Assembly (NCBI GenBank): GCA_007119835.1
Contig: SKOX01000422.1
Coordinates: forward strand, 1 to 5,412
DNA length: 5,412 nt
Direction of reading: 5' to 3'
Source: Paracoccaceae bacterium
GTDB taxonomy: Bacteria > Pseudomonadota > Alphaproteobacteria > Rhodobacterales > Rhodobacteraceae
The translations under genes and the position numbers were made by a program. The notes under the pieces are model-generated. The model was not told the origin of the DNA and made no database searches. It saw only the letters and a program-made list of their open reading frames with translations. How positions within the stretch are numbered: the stretch's first letter is position 1; every line of letters begins with the position of its first letter. Shown one piece after another: positions 1 to 5,412 of this stretch.

Positions 1-261
1 GACCGCAACGTACATCTGGCCCGACTCGTCGGCGCCAACCGCGCCTATATCGAGGAGGTGATCCCCCACATCGCCGACATCCTGTCGGACGACCTCGCCG
101 GCACCGTCGCCCACGGCGATCTCGTGGTGATCGGCAACGCCGCGCCCGAGTTCAAGGGACTTGCGGAGTTGATGCGACCCGACCAGCAGGTGCTCGACCT
201 GGTGCGTGTCGCCGGGCTCCGGGAGGCGCTCGGCAAGCGCTACGACGGGGTCAACTGGTGA
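1..261 (+). CDS. Nucleotide-sugar dehydrogenase, GDP-mannose 6-dehydrogenase type, C-terminal end (partial)
   Basis: Only the last 86 codons are in the window; the open frame runs from base 1 to the TGA at 259-261. Enzymes of this family use NAD to oxidise C6 of a nucleotide-bound hexose to a uronic acid in the cytoplasm, supplying the charged sugar of alginate-like or other acidic polysaccharides. What is visible is the C-terminal nucleotide-binding domain: an HLARLVGANRAYIEEVIPH segment, then DLVVIGNAAPEF and VLDLVRVAGL, ending in GVNW. The ANR-x-(Y/F)-IE-x-x-IPH stretch, the following V-(V/L)-x-GN strand and a terminal Trp match my recollection of AlgD-type enzymes better than UDP-glucose dehydrogenases. 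The N-terminal Rossmann domain and catalytic Cys lie outside the window, so substrate choice is open. It lies 22 bases before the next gene on the same strand, so co-transcription is likely. Confidence 0.8.
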   Translation, partial: DRNVHLARLVGANRAYIEEVIPHIADILSDDLAGTVAHGDLVVIGNAAPEFKGLAELMRPDQQVLDLVRVAGLREALGKRYDGVNW

Positions 262-283
262 GGAACCCGGCGGAGACCGGCCG

Positions 284-1543
284 ATGAGCCCGCGCGACGG
301 CGCGGCGCCAGTGGCCGAGGCGCAGGTGGCGGCCGGGCCGGGGCAGGGGCGGCGGGTGCTGATCGTCGTTGAGAACCTGCCCGTTCCGTTTGACCGGCGG
401 GTCTGGGCGGAGGCGACCACCCTCGCAGCTGCAGGCTACACAGTCTCGGTGATCTGCCCGACGGGCAAGGGCTGCGAGGCGACCTATGAGCATCTCGAGG
501 GGGTCCACATCTACCGTCATCCGCTGCCGGTCGAGGGCCACGGCGCGCTCGGCTACCTGCGGGAGTACGGCGGCGCCCTCTTTCACGAGCTCAGGCTCGC
601 GCTGAAGGTGCGCCGCGCCCACGGGATCGACATCCTGCACGGCTGCAACCCGCCCGACCTGATCTTCCTCGTCGCATGGGCGCTGCGGCCTTTCGGCGTG
701 CGCTATCTATTCGACCACCACGACATCTGCCCGGAGCTCTACGAGACCAAGTTCGGCCGGCGCGGGGCGCTGTGGCGGCTGATGGTGCTGGTGGAGCGGC
801 TGACCTTCCGCAGTGCAATCGTCTCGATCGCGACGAACGAATCCTATGCCGAGATCGCCCGGGAGCGGGGTGGCATGGCGGCCGAGGACGTCTTCGTGGT
901 GCGCTCGGGACCGAAGATCGAGAAGCTGGCGCTGCGCCCGCCGCGCGAGGAGTTGAAGAAGGGTGCGAAGCACCTTGTCGGCTATGTCGGGGTGATCGGC
1001 CAGCAGGAGGGACTCGACCTTCTGGTGGCGGCGGCCGAGCACCTGGTCCGGCAGATGGGGCGAGGGGACGTGCATTTCGGCATCGTCGGCGGCGGCCCGG
1101 CGCTTGTCGAGGTGCAGGCGGAGGTTGCCGCGAAGGGGCTCGACGCGCACTTCACCTTCACCGGGCGGGCGCCCGACGACCTCCTGCTCGACATGCTGAA
1201 CACGGCCGATGTCTGCGTGAACCCTGACCGGGCGACGCCGATGAACGACCTCTCCACCATGAACAAGATCCTCGAATACATGACGCTGAAGAAGCCGATC
1301 GTGCAGTTCGACCTCAAGGAGGGCCGCGCCTCGGCAGGCGAAGCCTCGCTCTACGCCCGCAAGGACGACCCGGTCGATTTCGCCGAGAAAATCGCGCTTC
1401 TCCTCGACGACCCTGCACTCAGGGCGCGCATGGGCGAGATCGGTCGGGCCCGGATCGAGGGCGGCCTCTCCTGGGCGCATTCGGCGCCGGTCCTGCTCGC
1501 CGCCTACGAGCGCGCCTTCGCCAAGCTGGGCGGCGCGGGGTGA
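284..1543 (+). CDS. Glycosyltransferase family 4 (GT-B fold)
   Basis: Predicted cytoplasmic or membrane-associated glycosyltransferase of 419 residues that transfers a sugar from a nucleotide donor to a growing lipid-linked glycan. The N-terminal acceptor domain starts with RVLIVVENLPVPFDRRVW (about residues 24-41), a signature of a well-populated GT4 subgroup in exopolysaccharide clusters. NPPDL (122-126) and FDHHDICPELY (143-153) follow. The donor domain contains VGYVGVIGQQEGLDLL (232-247), GIVGGGP (266-272), FTGR (292-295), NPD (313-315) and STMNKILEYM (324-333). The canonical first Glu of the GT4 EX7E motif is not present: the residue eight before Glu331 is Leu, with Asp322 one place further. 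ATG 284 was chosen because GGAG at 272-275 sits 8 bases upstream; an in-frame GTG at 206 would overlap the preceding gene by 56 bases. The first 23 residues are Ala/Gly/Pro-rich and probably disordered. Acceptor and donor sugars cannot be read from the sequence. Confidence 0.93.
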   Translation: MSPRDGAAPVAEAQVAAGPGQGRRVLIVVENLPVPFDRRVWAEATTLAAAGYTVSVICPTGKGCEATYEHLEGVHIYRHPLPVEGHGALGYLREYGGALFHELRLALKVRRAHGIDILHGCNPPDLIFLVAWALRPFGVRYLFDHHDICPELYETKFGRRGALWRLMVLVERLTFRSAIVSIATNESYAEIARERGGMAAEDVFVVRSGPKIEKLALRPPREELKKGAKHLVGYVGVIGQQEGLDLLVAAAEHLVRQMGRGDVHFGIVGGGPALVEVQAEVAAKGLDAHFTFTGRAPDDLLLDMLNTADVCVNPDRATPMNDLSTMNKILEYMTLKKPIVQFDLKEGRASAGEASLYARKDDPVDFAEKIALLLDDPALRARMGEIGRARIEGGLSWAHSAPVLLAAYERAFAKLGGAG

Positions 1544-2220
1544 GCAGACCACGCCGGATCGTCGCCGTGAACTTCCACGGCATCGGTACGCCCGAGCGGG
1601 CGCTTGAGCCGGGGGAGGCGCCCTTCTGGATCGACGAGGGCCGGTTCAGGGACATCGTCGGGCAGATCGCTGCCCACCCGGCGCGCGAACGGATCCGGAT
1701 CACCTTCGACGACGGCAACCGCTCGGACCGGACGATCGCGCTGCCTGTACTGCAGGCAAGGGGACTGCGGGCGGACTTTTTTGTGCTGACCGGCCGGATC
1801 GGCCAGCCGGGGGCGCTCGACGCCGGGGACATCCGCGCCATGCGCGCGGCCGGCATGGGGATCGGCAGCCACGGCGTGGCGCACCGGCACTGGAGCAGGC
1901 TTGATGCCGCGGCGCTCCGTGAGGAACTGGCGGGCTCTAAGACTGTGCTCGAGGCGCTTCTCGGCGAGAAGGTGACGGCGGCGGCAGTACCGTTCGGCAG
2001 CTACAGCCGCGGCGTGCTCGCCGCACTCCGCGACTGCGGCTACGACACGGCGTGGACGAGCGATGGCGGCAAGGCTGACCCGCACGGTTTCCTGCGCCCG
2101 CGCACCTCGGTCCGCAGCGATATGGCCCCCTCGGCGCTCACAATGCTCTTGGATGGACGGATGTCGTCGCTCCGCCACCTGCGCCGCGTTCTGGGTATGG
2201 CCCACAAGAGGCTGCTGTGA
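1540..2220 (+). CDS. Polysaccharide deacetylase (NodB/CE4 family)
   Basis: Short (226-residue) predicted metal-dependent deacetylase that would remove N- or O-acetyl groups from a sugar. Motif 1 is TFDDG (55-59), with Asp57 as likely base and Asp58 as metal ligand. Motif 2 is SHGVAH (110-115), supplying His111 and His115. Motif 3 is replaced by AAVPFGSYS (148-156), lacking the Arg of the RPPxG form but resembling the PFG variant of more divergent members. The usual late catalytic His motif is not obvious. No signal peptide or membrane segment is visible, so it probably acts in the cytoplasm on a precursor, or is exported in a way not evident here. The start is a GTG whose last two bases plus the next A form the stop of the glycosyltransferase gene (GTGA, 4-base overlap); no internal Met precedes motif 1, and no strong Shine-Dalgarno is seen, consistent with translational coupling. 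Confidence 0.9.
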   Translation: MSRPRRIVAVNFHGIGTPERALEPGEAPFWIDEGRFRDIVGQIAAHPARERIRITFDDGNRSDRTIALPVLQARGLRADFFVLTGRIGQPGALDAGDIRAMRAAGMGIGSHGVAHRHWSRLDAAALREELAGSKTVLEALLGEKVTAAAVPFGSYSRGVLAALRDCGYDTAWTSDGGKADPHGFLRPRTSVRSDMAPSALTMLLDGRMSSLRHLRRVLGMAHKRLL

Positions 2221-3440
2221 GTGTGCATGCCCCGAAGGTGCCGAGCATGACAGGCTTGCGCGTCCTGATCGGATTTGGGGAGGCGGTGCAGGCGCCGGAG
2301 GTTGTTTTCAGCTTGCTCGCAGCAGGGCATGATGTGCGGGTTTTCGCACGAACCGGTGCAGGGAAACGGCTTCGGGGCCTGCCGGTGGGCCACCCTATGG
2401 AAATCGTTGCTCCGGAAAAGGATGCCAAGGCCGCGATCGAAGGGATCGGGAAGGCGGTCGCAACATTTCAGCCTGAAGTTCTTCTGGCACTCGACGATCC
2501 GGCGCTTTGGCTTGTTGCGTCGGCAGCCAAGGAACGCTTGGTAGAAGGCGTGTTGCCAGCCCATGCGACGAATGCGCAGGCGGTGGTGGCTCTGGACAAG
2601 GAGTCCCAGATCACAGCGGCGCAGGCGGCAGGGCTCACGGTTCCCAAGACGCTGGTGGTGCGAGAGCTCAATGATCTTCGGCAGGTGGACTACTTCCCGG
2701 CCATCATGAAGCCCGCGATGGCGTTGGTGGTTCGCAGCGGGCGGATCGTGAAGGAAGGCGTGCGCTACCTTTTGTCGGCGGAGGACGTCGAGCGGACCGT
2801 GGCCACCTCTCACATCGATTGTCCGATGCTGGTTCAGCCCTTGATTGCCGGGGTGGGGGAGGGGGTCTTCGGTTTCGCGACGGACGAGGGGGTCGTTGCC
2901 TGGAGCGGCCACAGACGGCTTCGTATGATGAACCCGCATGGCTCCGGTGCGAGCGCATGCGAGGTCAATCCGCCTGAGGAGGCGATCCGGGCCAGGATCG
3001 ATGAAATGATGGCGGCGATTGGCTGGCGCGGTCCCTTCATGATCGAGTTGCTCCGCGACATGGCTGGGCGTCAGTGGTTCATGGAGTTGAATGGCCGGAT
3101 GTGGGGATCGCTGGCGCTCGCGCGCCGGAACGGCTTCGAATATCCCGCCTGGGCGGTGGCACACGCGCTTGATCCCGGTTTCCGGCCCGCGCGCATCGAG
3201 TGCCGGGGCGAGCGTGAAGTGAGACATCTGGGGCGGGAGGTGCTGCACCTGATGCACGTGGCGCGCGGCCCGAAGAGCGATTTCCACAGGGAAGGCTGGC
3301 CAAGGTTCTGGCCAGCAGTCCGCACCGTGTTGAAGCCGGGACGGCGGCCGAGCTTCTATAACTATGATCCGGACTATCCCAGGTTCTTCATCCGCGATGC
3401 ATGGTCCACGGTGCGCGCAGCCCTGAGGCCGAAGCATTGA
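2217..3440 (+). CDS. ATP-grasp domain ligase (carboxylate-amine/thiol ligase-like)
   Basis: Predicted ATP-dependent ligase of 407 residues. The family activates a carboxylate as an acyl-phosphate and joins it to an amine, thiol or similar nucleophile. The N-terminal pre-ATP-grasp part begins with LRVLIGFGEAVQAPEVVFSLL (14-34). DKESQITAAQAAGLTVPKT (127-145) is the usual lead into the central domain. Lys165 in PAIMKP is the likely ATP-binding Lys, MLVQPLI (204-210) is the hinge strand, and GEGVFGF (214-220) follows. Mg ligands are likely Glu277 (FMIELL), Glu290 and Asn292 (FMELNGRMWGS). The remaining 110 or so residues form a tail with many aromatic residues. The start shown is a GTG in a GTGA overlap with the deacetylase stop. 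ATG 2247, with AAGG 8 bases upstream, is a good alternative giving 397 residues. Base composition is lower in GC than the flanking genes. The substrate pair is unknown; the context suggests modification of a glycan or its precursor. Confidence 0.88.
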   Translation: MSVHAPKVPSMTGLRVLIGFGEAVQAPEVVFSLLAAGHDVRVFARTGAGKRLRGLPVGHPMEIVAPEKDAKAAIEGIGKAVATFQPEVLLALDDPALWLVASAAKERLVEGVLPAHATNAQAVVALDKESQITAAQAAGLTVPKTLVVRELNDLRQVDYFPAIMKPAMALVVRSGRIVKEGVRYLLSAEDVERTVATSHIDCPMLVQPLIAGVGEGVFGFATDEGVVAWSGHRRLRMMNPHGSGASACEVNPPEEAIRARIDEMMAAIGWRGPFMIELLRDMAGRQWFMELNGRMWGSLALARRNGFEYPAWAVAHALDPGFRPARIECRGEREVRHLGREVLHLMHVARGPKSDFHREGWPRFWPAVRTVLKPGRRPSFYNYDPDYPRFFIRDAWSTVRAALRPKH

Positions 3441-4189
3441 CGCCAAGCTCGGTCCCTGTGGCAATTCACGCCCATTCGGAGTGGTCATACGATGCCGACT
3501 GGCCGCTTGCACGCATAGGCCGGGTGTTCGGGCGCCTTGGCGCGCGGGCCGTGATGATGACCGAGCACGACACCGGTTTCGACGGGGACCGCTTCGCCGA
3601 CTACGTCGCGGAATGCCGGGAAGTCGGCACGCCCGCCTGCATGATCATCCCCGGTATCGAGTACTCCTCGCCCGACAACGATATTCACATCCTGACCTGG
3701 GGGCTCGACAGGTTCCTTGGCGAAGGGCGCGCGACGCTGCATACGCTGAGGGATGTCGCCGAGGCGGGAGGTGCCGCGGTCTTCGCTCATCCCAAGCGCC
3801 GGGAGGTCTGGCGGCGCTTTTCGCCGGACTGGATCCCCTACCTCGCCGCCGTCGAGGTATGGAACCGCAAGACCGATGGTCTCGCGCCGTGTCGGGAGGC
3901 GCTCGCCCTGATCAATGAAACGGGTCTTCCGGCAACCGTCGGCGTGGACTTTCATCGCCGCCAGCAGGTCTGGCCGCTGCTGAACCGCTTCGGGACAGGC
4001 TCCGGGGACGATCTGGAGGGTGCTCTCGTGCAAGCGCTCCGGGCCGGATCGGTGGAGCCGCGCGCCTTCGGGATGCCGGTCCTCCGGGACGATCATACCT
4101 TCGCGGCCTCCATCAGGGTCCACGGCGCGATCGAAAGCGTCCGGCGGGGGCTCAAGCAGGTCCTGCAGGGATCGCGGCAGGGTCAGTAG
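3437..4189 (+). CDS. PHP-domain metal-dependent hydrolase (predicted phosphoesterase)
   Basis: Compact single-domain protein of 250 residues with an apparently complete PHP multinuclear metal site: HAHS (His11, His13), an Asp at 19, TEHD (His44, Asp45), IPGIEYSS (Glu75), HILTWG (His84), FAHP (His118) and VDFH (Asp171, His173). Known PHP proteins mostly hydrolyse phosphoesters (histidinol phosphate, nucleic acid 3' ends, phosphotyrosine). The motif spelling resembles the YciV/TrpH-like group more than the CpsB/YwqE tyrosine phosphatases of Gram-positive capsule loci. The start is placed at TTG 3437 because GAGG at 3425-3428 is spaced 8 bases away and it gives the same 4-base NTGA overlap seen at the two previous junctions. 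ATG 3401 has no visible Shine-Dalgarno and would overlap by 40 bases; GTG 3458 is also possible and keeps all motifs. No signal peptide or membrane segment is seen. It is the last gene of the plus-strand operon, and its substrate is unknown. Confidence 0.88.
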   Translation: MTPSSVPVAIHAHSEWSYDADWPLARIGRVFGRLGARAVMMTEHDTGFDGDRFADYVAECREVGTPACMIIPGIEYSSPDNDIHILTWGLDRFLGEGRATLHTLRDVAEAGGAAVFAHPKRREVWRRFSPDWIPYLAAVEVWNRKTDGLAPCREALALINETGLPATVGVDFHRRQQVWPLLNRFGTGSGDDLEGALVQALRAGSVEPRAFGMPVLRDDHTFAASIRVHGAIESVRRGLKQVLQGSRQGQ

Positions 4190-5190
4190 CCGTCGCGCCA
4201 GTAGGCGCGGCGCGTCCAGACAGCCGACCACAGGTCGTAGGCCTTGTCTATCTTTGGACTCTTGGACACCAGGCGCCCGATCCGGCAGGTCATCATGCGG
4301 GACAACGGCCAGAGGCGAAGCAGCCCGACGCCCAGCGGGCGCTGCCAGCTCGGAAAGTGCCGCTTCGCCAGTTCGATCTTGCCCTTGAGCAGCAAGGACA
4401 TCTTTTCCGAGCGTTCCGGCATGGACGCCTCGCCATAGTGCACGATCGTCGCCTCCGGCGTGATGTGCGGGTCGGCGCCTGCCTTCTGGGCGCGCATGCA
4501 AAGATCGGCCTCTTCCCCGTACATGAAGTAATCAAGGTCGAAGCCGTCGAGCTCGTTCCAGAAATCCCTTTCTATGAGGAGGAGACATCCCGTGACCAGA
4601 TCCACCGCCCGAACGCTGTCCCTGTCCCAGCCGGGATAGCTCTCGGGATTGAAGAGACGGGAGTTCGGAAAGAGGCTGGCGAGCCCGCTCGTGCGGCAGA
4701 AGACGTTCCAGAGCGTCATGCGCTGCCAGCAGGAGCTGGGGTTGAGGCGCCCGTCGGGGAAGAGCGTACGCCCGCCCCAGATCTTGGCATGCGGAGCCTT
4801 TCGGGCGAAGGTGAGCAGATTGTCGACTGCGCCCTCAAGAACCACCGTATCGGGGTTGAGCAGCAGGATGTAGCGACCGCTGGCATGAAGCGCGGCCGCG
4901 TTGTTGCCGCCGGCGAAGCCAAGATTCTTCTCGCTGCGGATCAGCCGGATATGCGGGTATTCCCCTGATGGAAAGGCGGCGGCGATCACATCGGCCGAGC
5001 CGTCGCTCGAGGCGTTGTCGAGCACGATCACTTCGTGCGGTGCCCGTGTCGTCGCCTCGAGCGAGCGCAGGCATTCCAGCGTCATGTCGCGGGTATTGTA
5101 GCTGATTACCAGCACCGAGACGACCGGATCGGCCGAGCCCCTTGCTCTCCCGAAATTTGCCGTGCCCTCCCTCATCCGGTCTTCAGCCAT
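4183..5190 (-). CDS. Glycosyltransferase family 2 (rhamnosyltransferase/WbbL-like)
   Basis: Predicted 335-residue inverting GT-A glycosyltransferase acting on the cytoplasmic side in polysaccharide or O-antigen assembly. The GT2 fold begins after about 22 variable residues with VSVLVISYN (24-32). Then come VLDNASSDGS (56-65, nucleotide-binding Asp58), NLGFAGGNN (89-97), LLLNPDT (109-115, the metal-binding DxD-equivalent), VTGCLLLIERDFW (199-211) and GFDLDYFMYGEEADLCMRAQKAG (216-238), with Glu227/Asp229 near the catalytic base position, and a conserved HYGEAS (251-256). This pattern is typical of WbbL-type rhamnosyltransferases, but the donor sugar cannot be fixed from motifs. No transmembrane helix is evident. 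ATG 5190 is favoured because GGAG (5201-5198, minus strand) lies 7 bases upstream; GTG 5196 would be only one base from it. Its stop overlaps the end of the PHP gene tail-to-tail by 7 bases. Confidence 0.92.
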   Translation of the reverse strand: MAEDRMREGTANFGRARGSADPVVSVLVISYNTRDMTLECLRSLEATTRAPHEVIVLDNASSDGSADVIAAAFPSGEYPHIRLIRSEKNLGFAGGNNAAALHASGRYILLLNPDTVVLEGAVDNLLTFARKAPHAKIWGGRTLFPDGRLNPSSCWQRMTLWNVFCRTSGLASLFPNSRLFNPESYPGWDRDSVRAVDLVTGCLLLIERDFWNELDGFDLDYFMYGEEADLCMRAQKAGADPHITPEATIVHYGEASMPERSEKMSLLLKGKIELAKRHFPSWQRPLGVGLLRLWPLSRMMTCRIGRLVSKSPKIDKAYDLWSAVWTRRAYWRDGY

Positions 5191-5219
5191 CCGCACTCTC
5201 CGACTCTGTAAGCATTTCT

Positions 5220-5239
5220 AAAGACGCGCTCTCTGCGCG
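5220..5239 (-). terminator. GC-rich hairpin with short T-run, terminator-like
   Basis: Read on the minus strand, CGCGC (5239-5235), a five-base loop AGAGA and GCGCG (5229-5225) form a perfect 5-bp stem, followed at once by TCTTT. It lies about 65 bases past the stop of the gene at 5303, so it could be a weak intrinsic terminator for that gene. The T-run is short, and the Shine-Dalgarno of the family 2 glycosyltransferase is only about 18 bases further on. It may therefore instead be a 5' leader hairpin or an attenuating stem in a shared transcript. Confidence 0.35.
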
Positions 5240-5273
5240 GAAATAGGTACTTTGCGGCGTCACAGGACCAAGG

Positions 5274-5299
5274 ATGCGAGCCCTGCCAGGGCGCCGCAT
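5274..5299 (-). repeat. Inverted repeat just after the stop of the upstream minus-strand gene
   Basis: GCCCT (5280-5284) pairs with AGGGC (5288-5292) around a three-base loop. An outer arm ATGCG (5274-5278) pairs with CGCAT (5295-5299), separated from the inner stem by a 1 by 2 base internal loop. This makes a ten-pair interrupted hairpin starting three bases after the TAG at 5303. No T-run follows on the minus strand, so it may protect a 3' end or cause pausing rather than act as a classical intrinsic terminator. Confidence 0.4.
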
Positions 5300-5302
5300 G
5301 GG

Positions 5303-5412
5303 CTACTCCGGCAGGTAGCGGGGCAGACGGTCGAGGGTTTCGTCAAGGAAGGCCTGCAGGCGGGCATCTGCGGCGGCCGGGCCGTCGGCGCCGATCGGAG
5401 TGATCACCCGCA
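5303..5412 (-). CDS. Probable C-terminal end of an exosortase-associated EpsI-type protein (partial)
   Basis: An open minus-strand frame enters at the right edge and stops at TAG (5305-5303), leaving 35 codons: it reads RVITPIGADG, then an Ala-rich helix ADARLQAFLDETLDRLP, then RYLPE at the end. A short V-(I/V)-TP strand followed by an Ala-rich amphipathic helix and a terminal YLP is how I remember EpsI (DUF3485) proteins, or exosortases fused to that domain, ending. EpsI accompanies exosortases, integral membrane transpeptidase-like enzymes that process proteins with a short C-terminal sorting tag, and their genes often sit inside exopolysaccharide loci, which fits here. The frame is coding-like, with GC-rich third positions. 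With only 35 residues visible this is recognition from a fragment; another secreted or periplasmic protein is possible. Confidence 0.5.
   Translation of the reverse strand, partial: RVITPIGADGPAAADARLQAFLDETLDRLPRYLPE

Noticed and set aside
707..1552. A 281-codon minus-strand frame opposite the family 4 glycosyltransferase
   Set aside because: The plus strand encodes a complete, motif-rich GT4 enzyme; the antisense product resembles no family I know.
1504..2205. A 233-codon minus-strand frame opposite the deacetylase
   Set aside because: The NodB motifs are on the plus strand, and the antisense frame lacks a credible ribosome site or domain.
2040..3512. A 490-codon open frame on the minus strand, longer than the ATP-grasp gene it covers
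   Set aside because: The plus-strand frame has ordered ATP-grasp motifs and tight operon junctions. The minus-strand translation is rich in His, Arg and Pro, has no recognisable domain, and spans parts of three genes. It fits a stop-poor antisense shadow.
4162..4169. An 8-base palindrome CCTGCAGG near the end of the PHP gene
   Set aside because: It lies within coding sequence, is expected by chance in GC-rich DNA, and has no accompanying T-run or repeat partner.
3485..4501. A 338-codon minus-strand frame across the PHP gene and the end of the family 2 glycosyltransferase
   Set aside because: It conflicts with two well-supported genes, has no domain motifs, and its composition is that of an antisense shadow in GC-rich DNA.
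4357..4968. A 203-codon plus-strand frame opposite the family 2 glycosyltransferase
   Set aside because: The minus-strand protein carries all GT2 motifs in order; this frame is its reverse-strand shadow.
5242..5271. A possible minus-strand promoter, TTGGTC (5271-5266) and TACCTATT (5249-5242) with a 16-base spacer
   Set aside because: The -10 element matches the consensus poorly and the spacing is only acceptable, so it is not listed as a feature.

Overview
The window is about 5.4 kb of GC-rich, gene-dense proteobacterial DNA. Its codon use and gene families suggest an alphaproteobacterium, possibly Rhodobacterales; that placement is an inference from style, not from a marker gene. The content is a surface or exopolysaccharide biosynthesis locus. 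No RNA genes, insertion sequences, CRISPR arrays, attachment sites or origins were seen.

Layout. Bases 1-4189 carry five plus-strand genes packed as one operon: the 3' end of a nucleotide-sugar dehydrogenase of the GDP-mannose 6-dehydrogenase (AlgD) type, a family 4 glycosyltransferase, a short NodB/CE4 polysaccharide deacetylase, an ATP-grasp ligase, and a PHP-domain metal-dependent hydrolase. After a 22-base gap between the first two, the next three junctions are all 4-base stop/start overlaps of the form NTGA (GTGA, GTGA, TTGA), so translation is probably coupled. On the minus strand, a family 2 glycosyltransferase meets the operon tail-to-tail with a 7-base overlap. Upstream of it is the 3' end of a second minus-strand gene that looks like the C-terminus of an exosortase-associated EpsI-type protein (or an exosortase with that domain). 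The roughly 110 bases between these two minus-strand genes hold two GC-rich inverted repeats, one of them terminator-like.

How the genes may work together (inference). The dehydrogenase would supply a nucleotide-linked uronic acid. The two glycosyltransferases would build the repeat unit and the deacetylase would expose amines on N-acetylated sugars. The ATP-grasp enzyme could then join a carboxylate to an amine, possibly on the glycan or its precursor. The PHP enzyme probably hydrolyses a phosphoester. The deacetylase/ATP-grasp/PHP trio is the least conventional part of the window. The ATP-grasp gene is also visibly less GC-rich than its neighbours, which hints at a different history.
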